NCBI RefSeq assembly: GCF_000967425.1
Contig: NZ_FO082820.1
Location: 3,069,501 to 3,133,500, forward strand
Direction of reading: 5' to 3'
Source of the DNA: Pseudorhizobium banfieldiae
Lineage (GTDB): Bacteria; Pseudomonadota; Alphaproteobacteria; Rhizobiales; Rhizobiaceae
DNA length: 64,000 bases
In this document: piece after piece, positions 54,099 to 63,349 of the stretch
How the letters are laid out: each line of letters starts with the position of its first letter
Position numbering within the stretch: the stretch's first letter is position 1
The notes under the pieces: generated by a model
The model's input: only the letters and a program-made list of their open reading frames with translations
Databases searched by the model: none
Told to the model about the DNA's origin: nothing
Translations under genes and position numbers: made by a program

Positions 54099-56551
54099 TC
54101 CGCTGCCTCCTTCTGGATGACGGCCATCGGGTTGAATTCGTGCTTGTCCTTGCCGGAGACGCGCTCCGACCACGGGTCGAGCTGGGCGAACTTCTGGCTG
54201 AACACGAAGCGTTCGTAGTAGGCTTGGCGCTTGTCGCCATCCTCCATGATCTGCCGGCGGATCTCGTCAATGCCGATGCGCTTGGCCCACTTGTAGATAC
54301 GCTCGAGATACCGACCCTGCTCCCGGTACATCTGGGTCAAAGCAACGATGTGCTGGAGCGCCTCGTCCTCGGTCCTGACCAGACCAAGTACCTCGGTTCC
54401 CTTGATGTCCAGTCCGGCCGCACCCGCGAAATGGATCTCGAAGCCGGAATCGACGCAGATGATGCCGATATCCTTGCAGGTCGCCTCCGCGCAGTTGCGC
54501 GGGCAGCCGGAGACGGCCATCTTGAGCTTGGCGGGTGTCCAGGATCCCCACATGAACTTCTCGATGCGGATGCCGAGCCCAGTGGAATCCTGGGTGCCGA
54601 AACGACACCAGTCAGACCCGACGCAAGTCTTCACGGTCCTCAGCCCCTTGGCGTAGGCCTGGCCGGAGACGAAGCCGGCCTTGCCGAGATCCGCCCATAC
54701 GGCCGGCAGGTCTTCCTTCTCGATCCCGAGCAGGTCGATGCGCTGACCGCCGGTCACCTTCACCGCCGGAATTTCGAACTTGTCGACGACATCGGCGATC
54801 GCCCGCAATTCCTTCGAGGACGTCATTCCGCCCCACATGCGGGGGACGACGGAATAGGTGCCGTCCTTCTGGATGTTGGCGTGGACGCGCTCGTTGATGA
54901 AGCGCGACTGGTAGTCGTCGGCATACTCGTCCGGCCAGTCGCAGACGAGGTAGTAGTTCAGCGCCGGTCGACACTTGGCGCAGCCGCAGGAGGTCTTCCA
55001 CTCCAGTTCCTGCATGACGGCCGGGATGGTCTTCAGGCCCTTCGCCTTGATCAGCCGGCGGACGTCGTCGTGACCAAGGTCAGTGCAGGGGCACATCGGC
55101 GTGACGGCGGCGGGATTGTAGCGATCGCCAAGCGTCAGCGTCATCAACTGCTCGACCAAGCCCGTGCAGGTGCCGCAGGAGGCCGATGCCTTCGTGTGGG
55201 CGCGAACCTCCTCAAGCGTCGTCAGGCCCCTGCTGGCGATTGCCCCGGCGATTTTCCCCTTGCACACGCCGTTGCAACCGCAGATTTCCGCATCGTCCGG
55301 AAGGGCGGCGACCGCAGCCAGGGGATCGAGCGGCGAGCCGCTCTGGTATGCCTGGCCGAAGATCAGTGTGTCCCGCATCGCGGAGATGTCGGTGCCCTTC
55401 TTCTTCAGGTCGTTGAACCAGGCGCCGTCGGCCGTGTCCCCGTAGAGGACCGTGCCGATGATGCGGTTGTCCTTCAGCACGATCCGCTTGTAGACACCGG
55501 CGGTGGCATCTCGCAGGACGATTTCCTCGCGGCCGTCTCCCTCGGCGAAATCGCCGAGGGAATAGAGATCGATCCCGGTGACCTTCAGCTTGGTCGGCGT
55601 GTCGGAATGGACGAAGGCTGGGCCACGGTCGCCGGCGAGGCGGGAGGCGGCGATCCTTGCCATCTCGTAGAGAGGGGCCACGAGGCCGTAGACTTGCCCT
55701 GCCACTTCTGCACATTCCCCGACTGCGAGGATGTTGCCGTCGGACGTCTGCATGCCCGCATCGACGACTATGCCTCGGTTGACGGCAAGCCCTGCGCCTC
55801 GGGCGAGCGCCACGTTCGGCCGGATGCCGACCGCCATCACAACCAGCGAGGCGTCGATGACCCGGCCGTCGTCCAGCGCGACGCCTTCAACCCTGCCGTC
55901 GCCGACGATCGCCTTGGTATTCGCCCTGCAGATGACCTTGATGCCCCGCTCCTCGACCGCCTTCTGCAGGAGATAACCCGCGGCCTGATCGAGTTGTCGC
56001 TCCATCAGGGTCGGCATGACATGGAGGACGGTGACATCCATGCCGCGCTGAGCAAGACCCGCTGCGGCTTCCAGTCCGAGCAGTCCGCCACCGATCACCA
56101 CCGCCTTCTCGCGCGACTGCGCCGCAAGCAGCATGGCGTTGACGTCGTCGAGGTCGCGGTAGGTAATGACGCCTGGCAGATCGTTTCCGGGCACAGGGAT
56201 GATGAATGGAACGGAACCGGTTGCTACCACCAGCTTGTCGTAGGGCTCGGTAACGCCGTGATCGGAAGTGACGGTTTTGGCGCCCCGATCAATCGCGACG
56301 ATCCGATGCCCCTTGTAGAGGGTGATGCCGTTGTCGATGTACCAGCCGTCGCCATGAATGACGATCTGCTCATAGCTCTTCTCTCCAGACAGTACCGGCG
56401 AGAGCATGATGCGATCGTAGTTCACACGGGGTTCTGCGTTGAAGATGGTCACGTCGTATCGGCCGGGCGCCTGCTCGAAGAGATGCTCCAGCATCCGTCC
56501 GGGGGCCATTCCGTTGCCGATGATGACGAGCTTCTCGGTCGTGGTAGTCAT
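54095..56551 (-). CDS. nirB: Nitrite reductase (NADH) large subunit
   Basis: 818 residues. FAD/NAD module at about 1-400 (VIIGNGMAPGRMLEHLFEQ, VVIGGGLLGLEAAAGLAQRG, GVDAGMQTSDGNI-like region), one or two BFD-like [2Fe-2S] domains with cysteine pairs (CGCNGVCKGK, CGTCTGLV; CGCAKCRP), then the siroheme/[4Fe-4S] reductase half with CVGSDWCRFGTQDS and SGCPRNCAEATCKDIG holding the four cluster cysteines. The ATG at 56551 has AAGGAG upstream. The same frame is open for 77 more codons into the leader, but those look non-coding. Confidence 0.95.
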   Translation of the reverse strand: MTTTTEKLVIIGNGMAPGRMLEHLFEQAPGRYDVTIFNAEPRVNYDRIMLSPVLSGEKSYEQIVIHGDGWYIDNGITLYKGHRIVAIDRGAKTVTSDHGVTEPYDKLVVATGSVPFIIPVPGNDLPGVITYRDLDDVNAMLLAAQSREKAVVIGGGLLGLEAAAGLAQRGMDVTVLHVMPTLMERQLDQAAGYLLQKAVEERGIKVICRANTKAIVGDGRVEGVALDDGRVIDASLVVMAVGIRPNVALARGAGLAVNRGIVVDAGMQTSDGNILAVGECAEVAGQVYGLVAPLYEMARIAASRLAGDRGPAFVHSDTPTKLKVTGIDLYSLGDFAEGDGREEIVLRDATAGVYKRIVLKDNRIIGTVLYGDTADGAWFNDLKKKGTDISAMRDTLIFGQAYQSGSPLDPLAAVAALPDDAEICGCNGVCKGKIAGAIASRGLTTLEEVRAHTKASASCGTCTGLVEQLMTLTLGDRYNPAAVTPMCPCTDLGHDDVRRLIKAKGLKTIPAVMQELEWKTSCGCAKCRPALNYYLVCDWPDEYADDYQSRFINERVHANIQKDGTYSVVPRMWGGMTSSKELRAIADVVDKFEIPAVKVTGGQRIDLLGIEKEDLPAVWADLGKAGFVSGQAYAKGLRTVKTCVGSDWCRFGTQDSTGLGIRIEKFMWGSWTPAKLKMAVSGCPRNCAEATCKDIGIICVDSGFEIHFAGAAGLDIKGTEVLGLVRTEDEALQHIVALTQMYREQGRYLERIYKWAKRIGIDEIRRQIMEDGDKRQAYYERFVFSQKFAQLDPWSERVSGKDKHEFNPMAVIQKEAAE

Positions 56552-56915
56552 GGGCTCTCCTTGGTGGAGGGTCGAAAACGAAAAAACGCCGCTCGGAGAT
56601 CGCGCTTGCGGGACGGGCCCGTGCTGCAAAATCCTTGCGACGTCGATGTCTTTGGCGGGCGCGGCTGTTGCGCCCTGAAGTCCGATCTCCATTGATCGGC
56701 CTGCTCTATGCAAAGCAAAGCCTGTGCCAGATCGGAAATATGGGGCTAACGTGCTTGAAAACCTTGATATTTCTTGAAGCACTTGCCGCAGCCGTGAGGC
56801 GCACTGAACCCCCGTGCTGAACTTTTGGGCGAAGCTGCTGGTTTCTGATGCCGGTTGAATAAGCAGCTATGACATGAACGCCGCAAACAAGGCGTCATTA
56901 CATCGGCGCGCTGGT
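56552..56915 (-). ncRNA. Structured leader of nirB, likely NasT (ANTAR) target
   Basis: 364 bases separate nasS from nirB. On the minus strand CCGATC-AATGGA-GATCGG (56682-56699) is a perfect 6-bp stem with a hexaloop having A at position 1 and G at position 4, the ANTAR-target rule. Six nucleotides on lies GGGCGC-AACAGCC-GCGCCC (56657-56675). Further down, a GC-rich stretch (ACGGGCCCGT; CCGC...GCGG) leads to T6 at 56586-56581, about 30 nt before the nirB start. This fits a leader that terminates unless NasT binds. The second loop is 7 nt, and the final terminator stem is weak by eye. Confidence 0.6.
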
Positions 56916-58202
56916 CTACATTTCCTGCTCGTCGGCCCGTCCACCAAGGTCGCGACGCGCGATGGGAAAGTGTCGAACATAGTCGTGAAGTCTTCGAGGA
57001 TCGAAGACATACCCGTCCATGAACCTGTCTCCTGACCGATCCCCTTCCATCCGCAGGTCGTCCTCGTCAGGGGCTGCAGCATCGCCGAGCGCCGAACGGA
57101 AGATGTCGGGCCGGAAAGAGGCCACGGCAGCCGCCATTCCCTTTTCGGAATAGGTGGCCTGACCCCAGCGGATCATCTGGCTATAGATCCACAGAGCCTG
57201 GCTCGGGCGCGGATAGCTGGCATGTTGGGCGTGGAACGAGAAATAGTTCGGGATGACGCGGCGGGTGCCCTGCGCGTCCAGATTGAATTCCCCCGAAAGC
57301 ACATGCCGAATGATCTCGACCGAAGCGCCAACATGGCGCGGGTCCGCCAGCGCTTCTGCCAGAGCATCATGGTTTTCCGACTGATCGCACCACTGTGCTG
57401 CGGCATTGAGCGCCACGAGCAGGCGCATGACGGTATCGGCGTTGCTTTCGGCCCAGTCCGGCCGCATGCCGAGCACCTTCTCCGGCGCGGACGGCCAGAT
57501 GTCCTGCTTGGCAGCCACGATGCGGCCGACGCCCCGCTGGGAGGCAACCATGTTCCACGGTGCGCCGACGCAGAAGCCATCGATCGCGCCCGCCGCAAGC
57601 GCATCGGAGGTCATCGGCGGTGGCACGACAACCAGCCTGACGTCCACGTCGGGATCAATCCCCCCGGCCGCCAGCCAATAACGGAACTCGTAATTGTGGG
57701 AAGAGAAAGGATAGGTCATGCCCAGCGTCGGCGGCTGCTCTCCCGCCGCTTTCATGGTTCGGACCACCAGGGCAAGAGCACGTGCATGGTCAAGCGCGCT
57801 GGCGTTATCGCCAATGTCGGCAGTGTCTTGCATGCGGGCAAATAGCCTCGCCGAGAGTGTGATAGCGTTGCCGCCGCGTCCGAGCGAGAAAGGCGTGATC
57901 GTGGGCGACGGATTTGAGCCGAGACCAAGCATGGATGCCACTGGCATGGGCGACAGCATGTGGGCGATGTCGAACTGACGGAAAGCCAGACGGTCCCGAA
58001 CATTGGCCCAGGAAACATCCCGGACAAGCTCGAGCCTGAGGCCTTCCCGCTCCGCGAAGCCAAAGACGGATGCGGCAATCAGCACGGATGCATCGACAAG
58101 CGGTATAAAGCCGGCTCGGAGGACACGCGTCCCTTCCGAAGGCACGATTGCGGGAGCAGGCAGGCTAGGTCCAGTGCGGTTGCGTCTGGTCACCATGTTC
58201 AT
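56916..58202 (-). CDS. nasS: Nitrate/nitrite sensor, NrtA/CmpA-like (NasS)
   Basis: 428 residues resembling the periplasmic binding protein NrtA (LRAGFIPLVDASVLIAASVF, FDIAHMLSPMPVASMLGLGS, DGFCVGAPWNMVASQRGVGR) but with no signal peptide, as expected for the cytoplasmic sensor NasS. NasS holds NasT until nitrate or nitrite binds. It lies directly downstream of nasT (36 nt), the standard pairing. Confidence 0.9.
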   Translation of the reverse strand: MNMVTRRNRTGPSLPAPAIVPSEGTRVLRAGFIPLVDASVLIAASVFGFAEREGLRLELVRDVSWANVRDRLAFRQFDIAHMLSPMPVASMLGLGSNPSPTITPFSLGRGGNAITLSARLFARMQDTADIGDNASALDHARALALVVRTMKAAGEQPPTLGMTYPFSSHNYEFRYWLAAGGIDPDVDVRLVVVPPPMTSDALAAGAIDGFCVGAPWNMVASQRGVGRIVAAKQDIWPSAPEKVLGMRPDWAESNADTVMRLLVALNAAAQWCDQSENHDALAEALADPRHVGASVEIIRHVLSGEFNLDAQGTRRVIPNYFSFHAQHASYPRPSQALWIYSQMIRWGQATYSEKGMAAAVASFRPDIFRSALGDAAAPDEDDLRMEGDRSGDRFMDGYVFDPRRLHDYVRHFPIARRDLGGRADEQEM

Positions 58203-58238
58203 TCCAGTTTCCTCAAGGCCTCCTCGTCTGGATAGCAG

Positions 58239-58826
58239 TCAAAGGAGTAGTCGTGCCGCCGTTACGATGCTCTGGGCGATGTCCGCCATCTTCTTCTTTT
58301 CGTTCATCGCGGACTGGCGCAGGAGGGCGAATGCCTCCTCCTCCGACAGACCCCGCATCTTCATGAGAATCCCCTTCGCACGCTCAACCACCTTCCGCTC
58401 CTCCAGGGCCGAGCGTGCCTCCGCCAGCTCACGCTGCAGGCGGCTGAAGGCGTTGAAGCGACTGACCGCCATGTCGAGTATCGACTTCACCCGCTCCTTC
58501 TTGAGCCCGTCGACGATATAGGCGGAGACGCCGGCATCGACAGCCGCCTCTATGGACGCCGTATCCGACCGATCGACGAACATCGCAATCGGACGCCCGA
58601 CGGTTCGGGTAAGTTGGAACAGGTGCTCCATCATGTCCCGGTTCGGATTCTCGATGTCGATGATGATGACGTCGGGCTGCAGCGTTTCGATCGTCCGCGC
58701 AACCCCGTTCACCTCATGGATCACGTTGACGCGATCATGCCCGGCCTCCCGCAGTCCCTCCTCAATGATGGAGGCGCGAATGGCATTTTCATCGATCACG
58801 AGGATGGTGAGTTCGGCCTGCGACAT
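58239..58826 (-). CDS. nasT: ANTAR-domain antitermination regulator
   Basis: 195 residues. A receiver-like domain (LTILVIDENAIRASIIEEGL) is followed by a C-terminal ANTAR RNA-binding domain (VERAKGILMKMRGLSEEEAF, ALLRQSAMNEKKKMADIAQS). Released by NasS, it prevents termination in the nir leader. The 100 bases upstream (58827-58926) are AT-rich and probably hold its promoter. Confidence 0.94.
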   Translation of the reverse strand: MSQAELTILVIDENAIRASIIEEGLREAGHDRVNVIHEVNGVARTIETLQPDVIIIDIENPNRDMMEHLFQLTRTVGRPIAMFVDRSDTASIEAAVDAGVSAYIVDGLKKERVKSILDMAVSRFNAFSRLQRELAEARSALEERKVVERAKGILMKMRGLSEEEAFALLRQSAMNEKKKMADIAQSIVTAARLLL

Positions 58827-58926
58827 CTGCTAACGATGCCGCAGCGCAGCAATTCTGGCAAGCATCATTGTCTAAAAAATATGCGCACCATATAGTTGAT
58901 GAAAAATAGTTCATTCACGTCAGAAT

Positions 58927-59622
58927 TCATACTGTTAGATGCCGACGAGCTTCTTCCGTATCCAGAGACTCGGCTCTACCCTCGTGGACTATCTCGCCGC
59001 GGTCCATGATGTAGACCTGGTCCGCGAGTTCGCGGCAGAAATCCAGGTATTGTTCGACCAGCAGGATCGCCATGCCGGTCGAATCCCTCAGGTAGCGGAT
59101 GGCGCGGCCGATATCCTTGATGATCGACGGTTGGATACCTTCCGTCGGCTCGTCGAGTACGAGGATCTTCGGCCGCATGACCATGGCGCGGCCGATCGCT
59201 AGCTGTTGCTGCTGCCCGCCGGAGAGGTCCCCGCCACGCCGTGACAGCATGCTGCCGAGGACGGGAAACAGGCTGAAAATCTCCTCCGGGATGAAGCGTT
59301 CCTTGCGCTGCAGCGGTGCGAAGCCGCTTTCCAGGTTCTCCTGAACGGTCAGCAGCGGAAAGATTTCCCGCCCCTGCGGCACGTAGCCGACGCCGTGCTT
59401 CGCCCGTGCATAAGGTGCCAGCCCGTTCAGCGGCGCCTCGTTGAAGCGGATCGTTCCGGCGCTCACCGGGTGCTGTCCGGTGATGGCGCGCAGGAGCGAG
59501 CTCTTGCCGACGCCGTTGCGCCCCAGCACGCAAGTTATTTTTCCCATCTCCGCCTTGAGCGAAACGCCGCGAAGAGCCTGGGCGGCGCCGTAGTGCAGGT
59601 TGATGTTGTCTACCGTCAGCAT
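58927..59622 (-). CDS. urtE: Urea ABC transporter ATPase UrtE
   Basis: 231 residues from the ATG at 59622. Walker A LGRNGVGKSSLL, signature LSGGQQQQLAIGRAM, Walker B ILVLDEPTEGIQPS. GRNGVGKS and EGIQPSI distinguish UrtE from the LivF branch. Last gene of urtABCDE. Confidence 0.94.
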   Translation of the reverse strand: MLTVDNINLHYGAAQALRGVSLKAEMGKITCVLGRNGVGKSSLLRAITGQHPVSAGTIRFNEAPLNGLAPYARAKHGVGYVPQGREIFPLLTVQENLESGFAPLQRKERFIPEEIFSLFPVLGSMLSRRGGDLSGGQQQQLAIGRAMVMRPKILVLDEPTEGIQPSIIKDIGRAIRYLRDSTGMAILLVEQYLDFCRELADQVYIMDRGEIVHEGRAESLDTEEARRHLTV

Positions 59623-59624
59623 GA

Positions 59625-60386
59625 TTAACGCCCCAGATAATTCTCGATGACCTTCGGATCGCTCGAGACGAAGTCGATCGATCCTTCGGCCAGCACTGAG
59701 CCCTCCGCAAGGCACGTCACCTTCACGCCGAGGTCGCGGATGAAGCCCATGTCGTGCTCGACCACGACCACCGAGCGTGTCTTGGCGATGTCGCGCAAAA
59801 GGATGGCCGTCTCGGCAGTCTCGGCGTCGGTCATGCCGGCCACCGGCTCGTCAACCAACAGAAGCTTCGGCTCCTGCGCCAGTAGCATGCCAATCTCCAG
59901 CCACTGCTTCTGGCCATGCGAGAGGTTGGCGGCGAGCTCGTCCCTGCGATGCGTCAGGCGGATCGTCTCGAGGATCTCCTCGATGCGGGCGCGATCCTCG
60001 GCCGTGAGCGTATAGAACAGCGTGGCGAAGACGCCGCGGGAACGATTAAGTGCGAGCTCCAGATTATCCCAGACGCTATGGCTCTCGAACACCGTCGGCT
60101 TCTGGAACTTGCGGCCGATGCCGAGTTGGGCGATATCTGCTTCATCCCGCTTGGTGAGATCGATCGTGTCCTCGAACAGTACCGTACCGCTGTCGGGGCG
60201 GGTCTTGCCGGTGATGATGTCCATCATCGTCGTCTTGCCGGCGCCGTTGGGGCCGATGATGGCCCGAAGCTCACCCGGCTCGACCACGAAGGAAAGCGCG
60301 TTCAACGCCTTAAAGCCGTCGAAGGATACAGACACGTTGTCGAGATAAAGCAGGCTCTTCGCGCGTGTTTCGGCAACCGTTGTCAT
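59625..60386 (-). CDS. urtD: Urea ABC transporter ATPase UrtD
   Basis: 253 residues of the LivG branch: Walker A GPNGAGKTTMMDIITGKTRP, signature NLSHGQKQWLEIGMLL and Walker B LLLVDEPVAGMTDAE. The SHGQKQWLEIGM form of the signature is characteristic of UrtD. It starts 3 nt after urtC and ends 2 nt before urtE. Confidence 0.95.
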   Translation of the reverse strand: MTTVAETRAKSLLYLDNVSVSFDGFKALNALSFVVEPGELRAIIGPNGAGKTTMMDIITGKTRPDSGTVLFEDTIDLTKRDEADIAQLGIGRKFQKPTVFESHSVWDNLELALNRSRGVFATLFYTLTAEDRARIEEILETIRLTHRRDELAANLSHGQKQWLEIGMLLAQEPKLLLVDEPVAGMTDAETAETAILLRDIAKTRSVVVVEHDMGFIRDLGVKVTCLAEGSVLAEGSIDFVSSDPKVIENYLGR

Positions 60387-60389
60387 GCC

Positions 60390-61550
60390 CTACTCCGCCG
60401 CTTGCGGCAGGAGATCGGCATCCCTGCCCTTTTCTCGTTCCGCCGCCGCCCTCAGTTGCCTGCGGGCGTTCCAGCCCTGCTGGATCGTGCCGACGATACC
60501 CTTGGGAAGGAACAGGGTGACCGCGATGAACAGGCCGCCCAGCGCATAGAGCCAGAACTCGGGAAAGGCGCCGGTGAAGAAGCTCTTGCCGGCATTGACG
60601 AGGACCGCACCGATGATTGGGCCGATCAGCGTCCCGCGCCCGCCGACGGCCGTCCAGACGACGACCTCGATGGAATTGGCCGGCGCGAACTCGCCCGGAT
60701 TGATGATGCCGACCTGCGGCACGAAGAGCGCACCCGCAATGCCCGCCATCATGGCCGAGACGACAAAGGTGAAGAGCTTGATGTTCTCCACCCGGAAGCC
60801 GAGGAAGCGTACACGGCTTTCGGCATCGCGCACCCCGACCAGCACCTTGCCGAACTTCGAGCGAACGATGGCCGACGCAATCAGCAGGCAGAGCGCCAGC
60901 ATGATGGCCGACATCGCAAACAGCACGTTGCGCGTGCCGGCGGCCTGGACCGGGAAGCCAAGGATCTCCTTATAGTCCGTCAGTCCGTTATTGCCGCCGA
61001 AGCCCATGTCGTTGCGGAAGAAGGCAAGCATCAGCGCGTAGGTCATCGCCTGCGTGATGATCGACAGATACACGCCGTTGACGCGGCTGCGGAAGGCGAA
61101 CCAGCCGAACAGGAAGGCAAGCAGCCCCGGCACCACAAGCACCATCAGCATGGCGAAGGGGAACATGTCGAAACCGTACCAGAACCACGGCAGTTCCTGC
61201 CAGTTGAGGAAGACCATGAAATCCGGCAGGACCGGATCGCCATAGACGCCGCGGCTACCGATCTGGCGCATGAGGTACATGCCCATGGCATAACCCCCGA
61301 GCGCGAAGAAGGCGCCGTGGCCGAGCGAGAGGATGCCGCAATAGCCCCAGACGAGATCCAGTGCGAGCGCCAGCAGTGCGTAGCAGAGATACTTGCCGAA
61401 CAGCGACACCGCGTAAGTCGGAACGTGGAAGGCACTTTCGGGCGGCACCAGGAGGTTCAACGCCGGCACAAGCAGAGCAATCGCAAGCAGGATGCCGATG
61501 GCGACGACGATCTTGCCGTCCAGCGCGCGAAGAACAAAACCGGTGATCAT
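60390..61550 (-). CDS. urtC: Urea ABC transporter permease UrtC
   Basis: 386 residues with about ten membrane segments of the LivM type. LVWGYCGILSLGHGAFFALG and GGRGTLIGPIIGAVLVN are conserved, and NNGLTDYKEILGF is typical of UrtC. The ATG at 61550 overlaps the urtB stop (ATGA). Confidence 0.94.
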   Translation of the reverse strand: MITGFVLRALDGKIVVAIGILLAIALLVPALNLLVPPESAFHVPTYAVSLFGKYLCYALLALALDLVWGYCGILSLGHGAFFALGGYAMGMYLMRQIGSRGVYGDPVLPDFMVFLNWQELPWFWYGFDMFPFAMLMVLVVPGLLAFLFGWFAFRSRVNGVYLSIITQAMTYALMLAFFRNDMGFGGNNGLTDYKEILGFPVQAAGTRNVLFAMSAIMLALCLLIASAIVRSKFGKVLVGVRDAESRVRFLGFRVENIKLFTFVVSAMMAGIAGALFVPQVGIINPGEFAPANSIEVVVWTAVGGRGTLIGPIIGAVLVNAGKSFFTGAFPEFWLYALGGLFIAVTLFLPKGIVGTIQQGWNARRQLRAAAEREKGRDADLLPQAAE

Positions 61551-63154
61551 GCTTCCACCGCCCTTCCCTTGAGCGCGAAGAGGCCGCGCGGTCGCTTCTG
61601 AATGAAGAGGATGATCAGCACCAGCACGAGGATCTTGCCGAGCACGGCGCCGGCCCAAGGCTCCAGGAACTTGTTGAGGACCCCAAGCGACAGAGCGCCG
61701 ACCAAGGTACCCCAGAGGTTTCCGACGCCGCCGAACACGACGACCATGAAGCTGTCGATGATGTAGCTCTGGCCGAGGTTCGGCGAGACATTATCGATCT
61801 GGCTGAGCGCCACGCCAGCGATACCGGCAATGCCGGAACCAAGCGCAAAGGTGAAGGCATCAACCCAAGGTGTGCGGATGCCCATGGACGAAGCCATACG
61901 CCGGTTCTGCGTCACCGCCCGCATCTGCAGCCCGAAGGACGACTTCTTCATCAGCACCAGCAGCGCAACGAAGATCGAAAGCGAGAAAAGGATGATCCAC
62001 ATGCGGTTCCAGGTGACCGTCATGCCGCCAAGCGGAAAGGAGCCGGACATCCAGGAAGGGTTGCCGACCTCCTGGTTCGTCGGCCCGAAGATCGACCGGA
62101 TCGCCTGCTGCAGGATGAGTGAGATTCCCCAAGTGGCGAGCAGGGTTTCCAATGGACGCCCGTAAAGGAAGCGGATCACACCACGCTCGATCGCCAGTCC
62201 GACCGCCGCCGTCACCAGGAAGGCCACAGGCAGCGCAATGGCAAGCGACCAGTCGAAGAGCTGCGGTGTGCTGGAACGAATGATGTCCTGGACGACGAAA
62301 GTGGAATAGGCGCCGAGCATCACCATCTCACCATGCGCCATGTTGATAATGCCCATCACCCCAAAGGTGATGGCGAGCCCGATTGCCGCGAGCAGCAGCA
62401 CCGAGCCAAGCGACAGCCCGTACCAGACGTTTTGTGCCATATCCCAAAGTACGATCTCGCTCTCGATCGCGCCGATCGCCCTGTCGATGTCCGGCTGAAG
62501 GCTGGCGTCGACGGAGCCGTAGGCACCGCGTAGCACACCGATTGCATCGCGCCCGCCGTGATTGCGGATCGTCTCGATAGCGTCGCGCTTAGCCTCTATG
62601 GAGCGGCCGGAGTTGAGCAGCGATACGGCCCGCGCCTCCTCCATCCTGGCCCGCACCTCCCCATCGGTTTCCTTGGCAAGAGCGGTTTCGATAAGCTCGA
62701 GATTATCTTCACTTGGCGCGGCAAGCATGGTGTTGGCCGCCTGCAGCCGGGCTTCTGGGTTCGGGCTCATCAGCGTCAGGCTGCTGAGTGCGGTCCGGAT
62801 GGAGCGGCGCAGATTGTTGTTGACCTTGACCTTGCTGACGGCGGTTTTCGGAACCTCGCCGGCGCTCTCTCCGGTCAACGGATCCAGCAGCTCCAGCTTT
62901 GAGCCGGCAGCCCTGGTCATGAACACGACGCCATCGGACTTGCGGGCGTAGAGATCGCCCTCGGCAAAGGCTTCCAGTGCCGGTACGACCCGCGCATCAC
63001 CCGTCGCGGCGATCTGCGCAATCAGCTCTTCCGCCTGCTTGAAATTCGCCTTGCTCAGCTGGTCGAGCAGCGGCTTTGGATCAGCACTCTGCGCGAAGGC
63101 GGAGGCGGCTAAAGAGAAGATCAGGAAGATCGTACCGAGATAACGGATAAACAT
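61547..63154 (-). CDS. urtB: Urea ABC transporter permease UrtB, with N-terminal extension
   Basis: 535 residues. A signal peptide (YLGTIFLIFSLAASAFAQSA) and a periplasmic helical repeat region (about 25-235) come before the LivH-like permease (about 240-530; LAITFGVMGIINMAHGEMVM, GIAGIAGVALSQIDNVSPNL). This long form is usual for UrtB. It precedes urtC with an overlap and follows urtA across a repeat-containing gap. Confidence 0.94.
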   Translation of the reverse strand: MFIRYLGTIFLIFSLAASAFAQSADPKPLLDQLSKANFKQAEELIAQIAATGDARVVPALEAFAEGDLYARKSDGVVFMTRAAGSKLELLDPLTGESAGEVPKTAVSKVKVNNNLRRSIRTALSSLTLMSPNPEARLQAANTMLAAPSEDNLELIETALAKETDGEVRARMEEARAVSLLNSGRSIEAKRDAIETIRNHGGRDAIGVLRGAYGSVDASLQPDIDRAIGAIESEIVLWDMAQNVWYGLSLGSVLLLAAIGLAITFGVMGIINMAHGEMVMLGAYSTFVVQDIIRSSTPQLFDWSLAIALPVAFLVTAAVGLAIERGVIRFLYGRPLETLLATWGISLILQQAIRSIFGPTNQEVGNPSWMSGSFPLGGMTVTWNRMWIILFSLSIFVALLVLMKKSSFGLQMRAVTQNRRMASSMGIRTPWVDAFTFALGSGIAGIAGVALSQIDNVSPNLGQSYIIDSFMVVVFGGVGNLWGTLVGALSLGVLNKFLEPWAGAVLGKILVLVLIILFIQKRPRGLFALKGRAVEA

Positions 63155-63186
63155 GCTTCACCCCCGCAGTGATCAGATGGTGCATG

Positions 63187-63345
63187 AAGCTGCTGCCCTT
63201 CATCCACCTGCCGGCACTTTCTCCCCGTTGGGGGGAGAAAGAAGTTTCCCGCGTCCTCTCTGGCTCCGCGGAAGTCCGCCCTGGCTCGTCCCTCTGCCCC
63301 GCGTGGGACAGAGGCCTAGTCGAGGGGCTTGCTTACCTTGCCTGC
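63187..63345. repeat. RIME-like rhizobial intergenic mosaic element
   Basis: Between urtA and urtB. It holds CATCCACCTGCCGGCACTTT leading into the hairpin CTTTCTCCCC-GTTGG-GGGGAGAAAG (63217-63241), then a second palindrome CCTCTGCCCC/GGGACAGAGG (63291-63313). The CTGCCGGCA plus TTCTCCCC palindrome is what I recall of the RIME1 family of rhizobial chromosomes. It could limit read-through so that urtA, encoding the abundant binding protein, is expressed more than urtB-E. Confidence 0.65.
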
Positions 63346-63349
63346 TTAA

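Noticed and set aside
54140..56695. 851-codon open frame on the plus strand opposite nirB
   Set aside because: The nirB frame carries all cofactor motifs; the opposite frame shows no domain and only reflects GC-rich codon bias.
59916..61601. 561-codon plus-strand frame opposite urtD and urtC
   Set aside because: Same reason: the urt genes are unmistakable and the opposite frame is a charged low-complexity shadow.
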